Shown in pieces: positions 16,094-25,231 of a DNA stretch of 36,435 nucleotides. How positions within the stretch are numbered: position 1 is the stretch's first letter; every line of letters begins with the position of its first letter. Location of the stretch: positions 1-36,435 of IMG/VR virus record IMGVR_UViG_3300050821_023985. The stretch is one strand, 5' to 3'. A model generated the notes under the pieces. That model was not told the origin of the DNA and searched no databases. It saw nothing but the letters and a program-made list of their open reading frames with translations. A program made the position numbers and the translations under genes. The DNA is from a virus.

Positions 16094-18762
16094 TAGCTTG
16101 AATCATCTTGCCAATAAGCAATATTATAGGTAACAGCTTGCGCTGCTGATAGGTTTGCAGATATACCGGCACCAGGACTGGACTTAAATATATATGCGGG
16201 TGGGGTGACAGTCGCATTGGAGCCAAAGTTAGTAGCGGCTATGGCCTGCAATGGAGTCTGCCACAACAATGTGGCGTCCGTACCCCTAAAATCAGCGGTT
16301 ACAGCTGTAGAAGATGGCGTCACGACGGAGAACGCATAAACTTTCGTCACTCTGTTGGCTACACCCGATACTAGCAGCGTCATACCCGTGGTATTAGCGA
16401 TACCTACGGCTGTCTTTAGATTCCGATAGTTCCACCCGAAATCTGAGGTCGGTAAGGGATTGCTACCAGATATTGTTGTAGTCCCTACTGCTTGAGTCGA
16501 CAGGATGGTTGGGAAGTTGTCCACCACCGCATGCTGGCTACCGCTGACCGAGATAACACTTTGAGTAGTAGGGAAATTGTCTACAATTGCATGCTGTGTA
16601 CCCGAAATACTTACGGTAGTAACAGTGCCATTGATCGTACCAGAGGTAGCTATGGTGTTGCCCGGAACATTGCTAAATGTACCCGAGACCGTCCACGGGC
16701 TGGTGCCCTGCACCACTGTCTGTGTTGTTGGATAGTTATCAACGTGGGCATTGAACGTGCCACTGGCTGATGTAACATTGGGCATTGTACCAATATTGAC
16801 CAACTGCGATGGGTTAAACTGAACGGTTTGGACTGTCGGAAAGTTATCTATATGCGAAAAGTTTGTTCCTGAAGCGGTTGTACCAGGAGTTGTGCTAACA
16901 TTCCCGATCACCTGAACAGTCTGTACGGTTGGATAATTGTCGACATGTACGTTATTGACGCCAGAGGCTGCAACTACACCATTGATTGTGCCGCTAACCG
17001 CTATAGGCTGACCTGGGGTATTAGATATAGTTCCTGAAACTGTCCATGGCACGTTGCCTTGCGTAACTGTGGTTGTGTTCGGAAAATTATCTATTACCGA
17101 ATGAAAGCTGCCTGACACAGAGACAACCGATTGCGTAGTTGGATAATTCCCAATATTGATATTGCTGGTGCCTGAAGCAACTGTTATGGCACTGGGTGTT
17201 TCGTTGCTGATAGTAAAAGTCGTTGGAAAGTTATCTACGACAGCATGCAGGCTACCTGATACTGATGTAACAGTTGTCGTTGTAGGAAAATTATCTACCA
17301 CAGCATGTTGCGTGCCAGAAGTGCTGATAGTAGTGACATTACCGTTGATGGTGCCCGAAGTTGCTAGGGTATTGCCAGGACTATTAGCAATAGTGCCGCT
17401 AATGCTAGTTATTCCAGTAGCGATAGTAGTCTGGACTGAGGGAAAATTATCAACATTGACATTATTCACACCCGAAGCTGTCATCTGTACAGATACCGTC
17501 CCCACGGGCACAACTTTTATTTGCCCGAAATTATCCATTAGTGGCATTGACATCTGACCGTCAGTCAGGTTACCAGCTGGAGCCGCCAAATAGCGTCCTA
17601 ATATTGCTGTTCCAACACCCGGTTTGTTGGTCGACAGTTCAGGATAAGATACAAAGTTGGAAATTGTACCAGATATGCTGGTTATCCCAACGGCCTGCGT
17701 GGTTTGCACGGATGGGAAATTGTCTATTGCGGAGTGTACACTACCAGAGGTAGAGATCACTGTTTGGGTAGTTGGATAATTATCAATATGCGACCAGTTA
17801 GTGCCAGAAGTTGTCACACCTGGCGTGGTGCTAACGCTCCCTATAACCTGCACAGTCTGGACAGTAGGAAAGTTATCAACGTGAGCGTTGAGAGTGCCCG
17901 ACGCTGAAGTTACTGTGCCCGATACGGCAATTGTATTCCCTGGGACATTGCTAAATGTACCAGAGGTCGTCCATGGGGACGTACCCTGTGTCACCGTGGT
18001 TGTGTTAGGAAACGGAACGTTCACCCAGTTTTGGCTGCCTGACACGGTTGGGCTAACCGTAATACCAGGCATACTTTGTACCACAACAGTCTGAACGGTT
18101 GGATAATTATCGATATGAGCGTTTAGTGTCCCGCTAGCAGAGGTGACTGTACCTGAAGTAGACAATACAGTATTAGCAAATGACACTGGTACCTGGCCGC
18201 CCGCTGTTAACTGAACCTGAACAGTATTGCCGTTAACATCCTTATACGCCGCGATTCCTTCGGTAACTGAAGCAATCGCGCGGCGAATGGCATTGTAGAA
18301 CTCTTGGCCATCAGTAAGACGCACGTTCACATAATCAGTTGGATCGTTAGGATTTGTGGGTTTTTTGTTGAGCGTGACTAGATTTTGTAATGTTTTCGCC
18401 AAGATAGTGCGCAGCTCTTCCAAGCCCTCAACTCGCAAACGGTTTTTCTCTAGATTACCTAGGCGCAATGAGTTGTTATCAGTGGCGCTTACGAGACGAG
18501 TAATGGCATTATCCACTTTACTGAAGTCGATAGAAGCAATGATTTTTTCAGGTGGGCGGCTATCTAATATAGCCTCGCCCATTGTTTCGATAGATTTAGC
18601 TATCAGGGCAATGTCGTTACGCATGGACACCATGAAACTACGGTAATCCTCTTTGCTCATGGCCATAACAGTTAAATTACCGTCGGGTATTAGCTCCTGT
18701 AAGAGGGGTGCGATGGCTTTGCGCAATTTGGCTATATCTTCAAATGGTTTTTTAGTTTCCAT
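16093..18762 (-). CDS. Long repeat protein with DNFP repeats (fibre or head-surface protein candidate)
   Basis: This is an 889-aa protein. Residues 1-150 are helical (KPFEDIAKLRKAIAPLLQE) and may anchor it to the virion. From about 190 to 750 there are fourteen [DG]N[FY]P units such as HVDNFPTVQTV, spaced by SGT-rich beta strands. A higher-order unit (VTQG or VVQG, then PWT, then SGTFSNVPGNTIA or a variant) appears three times. A distinct C-terminal domain of about 125 residues starts at SDFGWNYRNLKTAVG and ends NIAYWQDDSS. Repeats of this kind build elongated beta-helical shafts. The gene sits between the MuF and 237-aa genes in the head block, so a head fibre is as likely as a tail fibre. 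TAGGAG precedes ATG. Confidence 0.65.
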   Translation of the reverse strand: METKKPFEDIAKLRKAIAPLLQELIPDGNLTVMAMSKEDYRSFMVSMRNDIALIAKSIETMGEAILDSRPPEKIIASIDFSKVDNAITRLVSATDNNSLRLGNLEKNRLRVEGLEELRTILAKTLQNLVTLNKKPTNPNDPTDYVNVRLTDGQEFYNAIRRAIASVTEGIAAYKDVNGNTVQVQLTAGGQVPVSFANTVLSTSGTVTSASGTLNAHIDNYPTVQTVVVQSMPGITVSPTVSGSQNWVNVPFPNTTTVTQGTSPWTTSGTFSNVPGNTIAVSGTVTSASGTLNAHVDNFPTVQTVQVIGSVSTTPGVTTSGTNWSHIDNYPTTQTVISTSGSVHSAIDNFPSVQTTQAVGITSISGTISNFVSYPELSTNKPGVGTAILGRYLAAPAGNLTDGQMSMPLMDNFGQIKVVPVGTVSVQMTASGVNNVNVDNFPSVQTTIATGITSISGTIANSPGNTLATSGTINGNVTTISTSGTQHAVVDNFPTTTTVTSVSGSLHAVVDNFPTTFTISNETPSAITVASGTSNINIGNYPTTQSVVSVSGSFHSVIDNFPNTTTVTQGNVPWTVSGTISNTPGQPIAVSGTINGVVAASGVNNVHVDNYPTVQTVQVIGNVSTTPGTTASGTNFSHIDNFPTVQTVQFNPSQLVNIGTMPNVTSASGTFNAHVDNYPTTQTVVQGTSPWTVSGTFSNVPGNTIATSGTINGTVTTVSISGTQHAIVDNFPTTQSVISVSGSQHAVVDNFPTILSTQAVGTTTISGSNPLPTSDFGWNYRNLKTAVGIANTTGMTLLVSGVANRVTKVYAFSVVTPSSTAVTADFRGTDATLLWQTPLQAIAATNFGSNATVTPPAYIFKSSPGAGISANLSAAQAVTYNIAYWQDDSS
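16490..18180 (-). repeat. Degenerate tandem repeat region encoding DNFP units
   Basis: The DNA codes for the fourteen DNFP-type units of the 889-aa protein. Plus-strand text such as GGAAAATTATC, GGAAAGTTATC and GGATAATTATC recurs at uneven spacing. Codons vary between units while the amino acids are kept, so the repeat is old and under protein-level selection and is not a recent slippage product. Confidence 0.7.
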
Positions 18763-19606
18763 CCCACAAATCTCCTATTGGTATGTCTGATAAATTAGTT
18801 TTAACCGAGTTGACATAACATTCGCAGTTAGGATGTGCGGGAACAGCAATGTGCCCAGATTGGAATTCTTGATTAACTGGTATCGGACCTTGCGCAGCGT
18901 TATCTCTACATATAGGGCATATATTTTTACCAGCAGTTACCCATTCTTTTTCATGTATTCCGTTTTCTTTCATCCAAGCTTGCTGAGCTTTGCCCATGGC
19001 ATTCGCTGTTTCGGTATTAGCTATAAGAAGCGCGCGACTGCCTGAGATCATATCTATATTCTCCGTGATTGTCACGGATACTTCATAAGGTGTAAGGCCA
19101 TCAGTTAAGCCCTCGTATATTATTTCAAATAAAGCATCGAATGTTGTGCTGTCTATGCTAGATTTATTCAGCAGATAACCTGCCTGATCAGCTATTTCCT
19201 GAAGATAGAAGTCATTCGTTAGGTTAAACTTAACCTGACTTTTAACCAGAATGCCTTGTTGTAAATATGACGTCTTGGCAGAATATTCAAATACATTTGT
19301 TAAATAAGATTCTACGTCTGCCTTAGGCACTCGAGTACCTAAGCCCCGAAAATTCTTATGCATCCAACTGCCTAAGTAAGTTTTAAAATCAGGATTCGTC
19401 GGTTTAAGTCGACTATCTTTTACATGTGCAAAGTTGTCAGCAATGTCGCTCATCTGATCAGATAAGCCATCTTTGAGCAAATTCGTAAATTGCTGGAACT
19501 GTTTTTCGGTTTTCCAGTAATCTAGTGGCTGATTGCGACGGTTGACCTTATTCAGGTATCGACCTACAGCCGCATTAATCTGGCGGATTTTATAATCAAG
19601 TGACAT
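18752..19606 (-). CDS. MuF-like minor head protein (SPP1 gp7 family)
   Basis: The start is ATG 19606, with GGAG six bases upstream, overlapping the portal end by 11 bases. A GTG at 19651 is a weaker choice. The 284-aa product has the phage Mu F-like C-terminal signature: ICPICRDNAAQGPIPV at about 229-244 (Cys230, Cys233), SGHIAVPAHPNCECYV with His252, His258, Cys261 and Cys263. These proteins bind the portal, enter the prohead in few copies and affect DNA ejection. Position right after portal is classical. No toxin or ADP-ribosyltransferase extension is present. Confidence 0.92.
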   Translation of the reverse strand: MSLDYKIRQINAAVGRYLNKVNRRNQPLDYWKTEKQFQQFTNLLKDGLSDQMSDIADNFAHVKDSRLKPTNPDFKTYLGSWMHKNFRGLGTRVPKADVESYLTNVFEYSAKTSYLQQGILVKSQVKFNLTNDFYLQEIADQAGYLLNKSSIDSTTFDALFEIIYEGLTDGLTPYEVSVTITENIDMISGSRALLIANTETANAMGKAQQAWMKENGIHEKEWVTAGKNICPICRDNAAQGPIPVNQEFQSGHIAVPAHPNCECYVNSVKTNLSDIPIGDLWDGN

Positions 19607-21467
19607 TGAGTGCTCCAGTGATGGCTTGTTTGAGCGCCAGATCCTCGTCACTTTGCCCGGCTATCTTGGCTAACGTCTCTTTTAACTCAAGCATGGCTAC
19701 TTGCTTGTCCAGGTCGATCTCTTTTTTATATTCGCTTATTATCTCTCTGACCTCTGAGATGTCTTTGGCTTTTAACACCTGTGAGTTGAGGTCATTAAGC
19801 ACGCTAGGCTCAATAAGATCAGATTTAAACATGCGTGGGCTCTTGCCATCTTTAAGCCGCTTAATGGTCAGCATCTGGAATTTGCGTAGCTCATTCATCA
19901 GATCTATCGCCGTAGCTTTTTGGCTAGAATCGGTCGAATCGCTTTGTTGGGCAGGGTCTTGAGAGTTAGCGCTTCCGCTATCCGGCGCATCGGCCGTACC
20001 GTCATCATTGGCTGTTGAACCAGCTGGTGTAGTCGGCTCACCGGTCGGATTCTCTGCCATTTCCTTTTCGGATACCATTGCTGACTTCAAAAAACTGGGG
20101 TTACCGACAACAAACGGCTCATTTATGCCAAGTGGATCTAGCCCCTCATCAGATCGAGCTTCATCGATAGTCTTAAAACCAGTGAATATATCTACCTGAC
20201 GAGCCTCTGCCTCCATAAGCATGTCTCTATCTTCCATACCACGAAAAGCGTAGTCTAAGTGTGGCATGCCCAAATCTTTGTGGATTATGTCCCTAAAGAT
20301 CTCTCGTATGACATTGGTAGTCGGCAAAATACCGCGCCTGGTCTGTATATTGCCTTGCTCGGAAGCGTTAGCCTTAGTGGAGTGATGCAAGGTAAAGCCA
20401 ATTTCCTGAGGCTGGACGTCAAACATAGCGCATGTGCAAAGCATTAGCCATTGCTGAAACTCACCAAAAGCCATCTCGTCACGCTTTTTGGTAGGCGTAT
20501 AACCAACACCGGGGCCACCAGGCGTAAAACGTAATCTAGAGCCTGCTCGAGCGTCGCCAGCGATATAAGCATCCCATACCTCCTGGTACTCTTTTATCTG
20601 AGTCATTGACCAATCTGCGGGCATACTCATAAGGCCTTCAGGAACATTACCATCAGTCAGATAGTTGAGGTTGAACAGATTACCACGTAAGGCAGAGCTA
20701 ATCACAATTATCAGGCTTTCGAGCGGTGCCAGACCATAAGGCGTAGAGCTGCGAGGATTCATCATATCGTAAATAAGCTCATCCGTAGTCATCTCGGCAG
20801 TGACAGCACCCCGAATAACCTGTTTGTAAGCAGGGTTTGGCGGTTCTGGCGTATTGCCAAACTCATCTACAACTAATTTGATAGTAGCTGCGTCTAGAGG
20901 GCTAAGATACATAAGATCACCACCGACGGTCTGTTTTCTTAATAGAGCAACAGCATCTAGTACTAGCAGATCTTCAACGATCATATCTAGCAAGCTACGA
21001 AAACGCACTCCAGGCCCACCGAGCTCATTAAAAAACTGACTAACCAGAGTGATATCACTAGAATACTTTTTAGTATTCTGAGCCATAGTGTTTTCACTGG
21101 ACATATCGTCCATTGGTACAATTTCCCACTCGAGTGAAGTGATCTGACGCTTTCTGGCATTTATGCAAGCACGAGCGACTTCATAACTCGTACTGAACTC
21201 GCGTAATATCTGAAACGAGATATTGGAATTGGGCTTACGGCGCATCTGAGTGCCCTGATGGTTGTAATCGAACTGATAGCGCTGTGCGCCCATCGGTTTG
21301 CCCGTAGCCGTGGCGTAAGGGTATCCCTGCAACGTATCTTTACGCAATTCACCATTGGCGGCAGATTTTGCTACTTCCTCTTTTATGCCAGTGATAATTG
21401 GGGCTTGTACACGCGAAGCAACTTTATTTGCTAACGGTGTCCATAAGAGCTTTTCTGCTAAATTCAT
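19596..21467 (-). CDS. Portal protein
   Basis: This is a 623-aa protein. The core resembles the HK97/SPP1 portal superfamily: YEVARACINARKRQITSLEW, DELIYDMMNPRSSTPYGLAP, SPLESLI-like helix (APLESLIIVISSALRGN) and the PGGPGVGYTPTKKRDEMAFG region. The dodecameric portal is the entry and exit point for DNA. The C-terminal 170 residues hold a low-complexity acidic stretch (PTTPAGSTANDDGTADAPDS) and a helical tail. AGAAGGA stands 7 bases before ATG. The gene starts a new block after the large terminase and a 61-base gap. Confidence 0.92.
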   Translation of the reverse strand: MNLAEKLLWTPLANKVASRVQAPIITGIKEEVAKSAANGELRKDTLQGYPYATATGKPMGAQRYQFDYNHQGTQMRRKPNSNISFQILREFSTSYEVARACINARKRQITSLEWEIVPMDDMSSENTMAQNTKKYSSDITLVSQFFNELGGPGVRFRSLLDMIVEDLLVLDAVALLRKQTVGGDLMYLSPLDAATIKLVVDEFGNTPEPPNPAYKQVIRGAVTAEMTTDELIYDMMNPRSSTPYGLAPLESLIIVISSALRGNLFNLNYLTDGNVPEGLMSMPADWSMTQIKEYQEVWDAYIAGDARAGSRLRFTPGGPGVGYTPTKKRDEMAFGEFQQWLMLCTCAMFDVQPQEIGFTLHHSTKANASEQGNIQTRRGILPTTNVIREIFRDIIHKDLGMPHLDYAFRGMEDRDMLMEAEARQVDIFTGFKTIDEARSDEGLDPLGINEPFVVGNPSFLKSAMVSEKEMAENPTGEPTTPAGSTANDDGTADAPDSGSANSQDPAQQSDSTDSSQKATAIDLMNELRKFQMLTIKRLKDGKSPRMFKSDLIEPSVLNDLNSQVLKAKDISEVREIISEYKKEIDLDKQVAMLELKETLAKIAGQSDEDLALKQAITGALNVT

Positions 21468-21484
21468 AGATTGATCCTTCTAAA

Positions 21485-21520
21485 TATATTGTAGAGAGAA
21501 AAGAGTGGTTTTATTACTTC
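21485..21520 (-). promoter_or_regulatory. Degenerate bipartite element, copy D (before portal)
   Basis: In the 61-base gap before the portal gene the minus strand has AAGTAATAA (21519-21511) followed by a CT-rich run and ATATTTAGAAGG. The first box agrees with TAAGTAATAATTT of copies A-C; the second is only partly like TTAGAGTAGAAA and its spacing differs. It may be a diverged promoter or leader of the portal-MuF block. Confidence 0.35.
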
Positions 21521-21528
21521 GACAGCTT

Positions 21529-23076
21529 TTACCCCCATAGACTGACCTCTCTAGATTCACCCGTTGCTGATGGCATGGGTAGGTTTTTAACTTGCTCTTT
21601 GTAAAAGCTCATGATGCCGCTGCCCTTATTGTGTTGATCGCAGGCATAGTTCATGAGCGCCAGACTGTCCGTATGGTCGTCGTGAGCATCTTTAATGTCT
21701 GGGTGATGCACGCTGAGATAATTCTGTTTATACTCCTTAACCAAAGCCAGCATTTCGTGGTCGCACTCCTTAGAGTGATTGGAGCCATCATGAAAATAAC
21801 GAAATTTATCATTAGCTATGCGCTGGTACAAACCTTTATAGATAACGTCCTTGCTCATAAGGCTAAATTTGACTCGATCAATGGAATGTCTAGAGTTGCG
21901 CTCAAATAGGTCTGGCATAAAATCGCCTTGACCTGTTGAATCTATGGCTCCTCGCATAATCTTGAAGTTTTGCAATACGTTTAAGATTATGTGGAACTGA
22001 TCCTCGTAGTTGATACCACGCATACCCATTGAATAAACGCACGTTAGTCTATCATCGATAAGCCTACCTATTTTGAGTATGGTTTGGTCAGCCTCCTTGG
22101 CAGTATCAAGGCCGAAGTAGTGATCGGATGCTTGATTGCCCGATTCGTATGGCTGATACAGCGCACAGGTCTCCCACTGTGGCCTGGTGACAAACATACC
22201 CACTTCTAGAAGCCAGCGCAGTTTGAACGGTCTATCAAAATCATCATGACCAACACCTAGCCGCTCACGCTCTGATGACACATATTGTTCATATATCAGA
22301 TGTCTAGGATCTTTGGTCTGTTCAAAGACAACACGTCTGTCTTTTACGACTAGGTCGCAATCAAGCACCAGAGCATTTTTGCTATTAACCTTATTATAGA
22401 AATAACACACCTGTGTGCCCGCTGTGCCAATAAATATTCTGGGAGCGTTTGTTGCTGCACCCATCGGAAAGATGCTCTGGGTTAGGATAGTTTCTCGTGG
22501 TCCCACCATATCCTGACACTCTTCTATGATGATAAGATCAAGTGTTTCGCCTTCTGGTGAGCTGGTAGGCGAAACAGGGTAAACAAGGCACCTAGCGCCA
22601 TTTTCTAATACCAACGTCTTGGCGTTTTCTTCTTCTTTGACTTTCCAGGTTTGCTCTTTTAAATCTTCCTGACTGATGCTGCCAATCACAAGATCTTTGC
22701 GGGTTTTTCTGAGGGCACCACGTAAGCGATCAAAGTCGATTTTGTATTGGCGTTGCAATGGAGCGAATATCCCAATACTGATTGGCCTATCAAAGATTAC
22801 AGGAAACCAGATCATAATAAATTCAACAGTCAACACAATAGCGCTGGTCTTACCAGCTTGTCGGCTAATCTCAATCGTTATTTCTTCTGGACGTAGCTGT
22901 TTTACCGTCTCTTCGGTAGCCTCCGATGTAATCGCCATGTTAAGGAGAACAGCCGCAAGTATACGATCAGATATGGTCTCTTGGTATTTATAAAAAATAA
23001 CATTGTGATTATTCGCCAGATGCGATTTTCTTAAGTGCCGCAATCTGTCCAGTAAGGGGCTCCCTGAGCTTTCCAT
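21529..23076 (-). CDS. Terminase large subunit
   Basis: This is a 515-aa protein. The ATPase part has SRQAGKTS (71-78, Walker A) and LIIIEECQD (181-189, Walker B with catalytic Glu). The C-terminal RNase H-like nuclease has the acidic triad in FGLDTAKE (Asp324), GAIDSTGQGD (Asp379) and DAHDDHTDSL (Asp466/467/470). The protein cuts and pumps DNA through the portal. It overlaps the small subunit gene by 68 bases. The ATG at 23076 is the first in frame, and AAAAGAAG directly abuts it, so the exact start is somewhat uncertain. Confidence 0.95.
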   Translation of the reverse strand: MESSGSPLLDRLRHLRKSHLANNHNVIFYKYQETISDRILAAVLLNMAITSEATEETVKQLRPEEITIEISRQAGKTSAIVLTVEFIMIWFPVIFDRPISIGIFAPLQRQYKIDFDRLRGALRKTRKDLVIGSISQEDLKEQTWKVKEEENAKTLVLENGARCLVYPVSPTSSPEGETLDLIIIEECQDMVGPRETILTQSIFPMGAATNAPRIFIGTAGTQVCYFYNKVNSKNALVLDCDLVVKDRRVVFEQTKDPRHLIYEQYVSSERERLGVGHDDFDRPFKLRWLLEVGMFVTRPQWETCALYQPYESGNQASDHYFGLDTAKEADQTILKIGRLIDDRLTCVYSMGMRGINYEDQFHIILNVLQNFKIMRGAIDSTGQGDFMPDLFERNSRHSIDRVKFSLMSKDVIYKGLYQRIANDKFRYFHDGSNHSKECDHEMLALVKEYKQNYLSVHHPDIKDAHDDHTDSLALMNYACDQHNKGSGIMSFYKEQVKNLPMPSATGESREVSLWG

Positions 23077-23425
23077 CTTCTTTTATCCCATATGCCACTA
23101 ATATTTTGTTAACGTGCGTGACTTCGACCTTTTCTTCACTCTCAATCTTGGTTGCAGGATTGACGCCGAGCATTCTCAATCTGCTTTCCCACATACGCCA
23201 GTCCTTAGCGCCCGCCTTTTCCATTTCACTGACGGCGCGGGTAATACCTTTGGCTAATGCCGCCTGGGCGGCAGGCGTTTTCTTCCATTTAGTAATGGTT
23301 TCTGGGTCAACACCCAATGCTTGAGCGACCATAAGCCATGTCTCCTGATTGCCGACTTCGATCAGTTTGATGAACTTGGCATACTCAGCTTCTTTATACG
23401 GTCTGTTCTTGATCAGTTTGGTCAT
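23009..23425 (-). CDS. Terminase small subunit
   Basis: The start is chosen at ATG 23425 (MTKLIKNRP). The longer frame from TTG 23503 overlaps the helix-turn-helix gene. The 138-aa product has a helix-turn-helix at about 20-50 (NQETWLMVAQALGVDPETITKW) and a long helical region, followed by KVEVTHVNKILVAYG, a C-terminal part that would contact the large subunit. It recognises the packaging site and loads the motor. No good ribosome site precedes 23425, so it may depend on coupling to the gene before it. Confidence 0.78.
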   Translation of the reverse strand: MTKLIKNRPYKEAEYAKFIKLIEVGNQETWLMVAQALGVDPETITKWKKTPAAQAALAKGITRAVSEMEKAGAKDWRMWESRLRMLGVNPATKIESEEKVEVTHVNKILVAYGIKEDGKLREPLTGQIAALKKIASGE

Positions 23426-23447
23426 AATCGTCGGGTTTTTCGGGCTT

Positions 23448-23732
23448 TTAAAAGGAGCTGGTGTTATTGATATTAGTCTCACGATAGTACTGTCTGGCTT
23501 CAAGCACCCGCTTAAGCTTGCTCTCCGCTAGTTTGATCGATATACGCCTAATTGAACGGGCGATTCCGGGCTGAGACATACGCAACACATCCGCAATAGC
23601 ATTTTGTGTCCAACCTGTGATGACTAGATCAACAATGACTTGCTCGTTGAGGCTCAGTCTATCGTAGGCGTCTTCGGCGACTTCATCGCCAACAATTCTT
23701 TCGAGTGGTGTTTTACCGCTTGCCTGTGGCAT
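23448..23732 (-). CDS. Helix-turn-helix protein, sigma region 4 / LuxR-like
   Basis: This is a 94-aa protein. Residues 25-65 read LSLNEQVIVDLVITGWTQNA then IADVLRMSQPGIARSIRRI, the pattern of sigma-70 region 4 and related tetrahelical DNA-binding domains. No sigma region 2 is present. It overlaps the zinc ribbon gene by 20 bases and precedes the terminase genes. It could be a transcription factor that turns on late genes, or a DNA-recognition protein that helps terminase. Both are inferences. It is the only clear transcription-regulator candidate in the window. Confidence 0.7.
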   Translation of the reverse strand: MPQASGKTPLERIVGDEVAEDAYDRLSLNEQVIVDLVITGWTQNAIADVLRMSQPGIARSIRRISIKLAESKLKRVLEARQYYRETNINNTSSF

Positions 23733-23919
23733 TGTCCGACCTCATAATTCCAATGACTTGATCCTTCTCTTTGAAAGTGACTGATTTATCCCTTATCTGC
23801 CTCGCCAATATGCCTTTGGAGCAATTAACGCATTTGAGAATCTTGGTATCTTTATCCTCTTTAAGATATTGCTCAAAATCCTTATTGCCACACGAACATG
23901 AATATCTATACACCGGCAT
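23713..23919 (-). CDS. FmdB-like small zinc ribbon protein
   Basis: This is a 68-aa protein starting MPVYRYSCSCGNKDFEQ with a second pair in ILKCVNCSKGILARQI. This is the CxC/CxxC form of the FmdB-type zinc ribbon found in bacteria and phages. Such proteins are thought to bind nucleic acid or act as regulators. It overlaps both neighbours in the operon (14 and 20 bases). The C-terminal half is basic and polar. Confidence 0.75.
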   Translation of the reverse strand: MPVYRYSCSCGNKDFEQYLKEDKDTKILKCVNCSKGILARQIRDKSVTFKEKDQVIGIMRSDNATGKR

Positions 23920-25231
23920 AGCTTAACCTCTGATTCTGGAGCTTTCTGTTAGCCCTCCTTTGTTCACGATTGAGTTTTGGCTCACGATCCTCTTGAGCGG
24001 CACTAGCAGCTTTCTCTATAACCTTTATCCATTGCTCAGTAATGGAAGCCCAACTATGTTGCTTAGCCCATGCGTAGGCGGCATTAACGTCAGGTCCGAC
24101 ACCGTTGATCAAACCTTCGATTAAATCAGCTGCTTTCTCGACATCGGCCAATGGACGTACACGCTCGTTGTCTGACTCCTTAGTTATCCACAGGCTTTTG
24201 CCACCACAGGGGATGAGTAGTCCACGATGTTCTGCAAGGATTTCCGCTACTGATGTATTATCTGGTGCAATGACGGGAGTACGTGTGGCCATTCCCTCAG
24301 TTATGGACAACCCCCAGCCTTCACCGAGCGTAGTCGAAAGTACGCAATTTGATACGTTGTAGATCATATTTATGATATCTACTGACAAGCCCTTATCTGG
24401 TGAGAAAGCGTTAGGGGCTGGGAACATAAAATCTGTGCCAAACTTAAGATCCCAGTTATCTGCCATAACTAGCAGATTACCACCGACATCGTTGTGAGCC
24501 ATATGCATATAGAGCATCACGTTGTCGTGGCCTCTATCTTTTAATTCACGTAGGATGGCAAAATTACGAGCTATGTCTTTGCGAGATTGATTGCGATTAA
24601 CATTGGTGATCAGGAATTTGCCATCAGCTTTGAAGTTAAAATATTGCTCTCTGAATGCTTTCTTCTGGGCGATGTTATCTATTGGGTAGAAGTCTGCAGT
24701 ATTTGTACCGTGGTAAATGACTTTTATTTTATCCTTCAGCTCTGGTTTAAACTTAAGGCATTCTTGTTTGGCATAATTGGTATAAGTCACAGGGAAATCT
24801 ATTTTGGCTACTACATCTTCTATCCAATCGTGCTTCGGCTCAGCATCAATAGGAAAGTAGTAGACCAATTTTGGCTTGGATGGATTGCCTGCTATCTGAT
24901 CGAGCAGCTGTTTCATGAATTGCTGGACAATGAATGTATCCTGCAAAGCAAATATTACGTCATAGGGCTTGGAGGCTATTCGATCAAGTAGCACCTGACG
25001 ACCAAACACATCGCCATATACCCCACCATTGCGGATACCGCTCAATGCTGGCCACACATTACCAGGAAAGCGATCTCTATCATACGGGCCACCATCATAG
25101 TTGATGCCCACCACATCGATTTCATATCTGCCAGTTGCTTCTAGGTTGCGCATAATCTCGCTCATGACCTTAGCGAAGCCAGTAGCACATGCATAATCAC
25201 CCCAAGCAAGAATACGAGTCTTAGCCTGCAT
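23906..25231 (-). CDS. GT4-family glycosyltransferase (GT-B fold)
   Basis: This is a 441-aa protein. The N-terminal Rossmann domain has a GT-B glycine loop (WGDYACATGFAKVMSEIMRN). The C-terminal domain has the retaining EX7E motif in LGEGWGLSITEGMATRTPVI and DNTSVAEIL, binding the nucleotide sugar. It likely transfers a hexose from a nucleotide-sugar donor. It ends in a basic tail (LNREQRRANRKLQNQR). It is part of a set with two GT2 enzymes and two methyltransferases, so it probably extends a sugar chain on a virion, cell-surface or DNA target; the acceptor cannot be seen. Confidence 0.88.
   Translation of the reverse strand: MQAKTRILAWGDYACATGFAKVMSEIMRNLEATGRYEIDVVGINYDGGPYDRDRFPGNVWPALSGIRNGGVYGDVFGRQVLLDRIASKPYDVIFALQDTFIVQQFMKQLLDQIAGNPSKPKLVYYFPIDAEPKHDWIEDVVAKIDFPVTYTNYAKQECLKFKPELKDKIKVIYHGTNTADFYPIDNIAQKKAFREQYFNFKADGKFLITNVNRNQSRKDIARNFAILRELKDRGHDNVMLYMHMAHNDVGGNLLVMADNWDLKFGTDFMFPAPNAFSPDKGLSVDIINMIYNVSNCVLSTTLGEGWGLSITEGMATRTPVIAPDNTSVAEILAEHRGLLIPCGGKSLWITKESDNERVRPLADVEKAADLIEGLINGVGPDVNAAYAWAKQHSWASITEQWIKVIEKAASAAQEDREPKLNREQRRANRKLQNQRLSYAGV

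Noticed and set aside
17156-17557. 133-codon plus-strand frame in the repeat gene
   Set aside because: It is antisense to the DNFP repeats; its Val/Leu/Pro-rich text mirrors the repeat codons and shows no start signal or domain.
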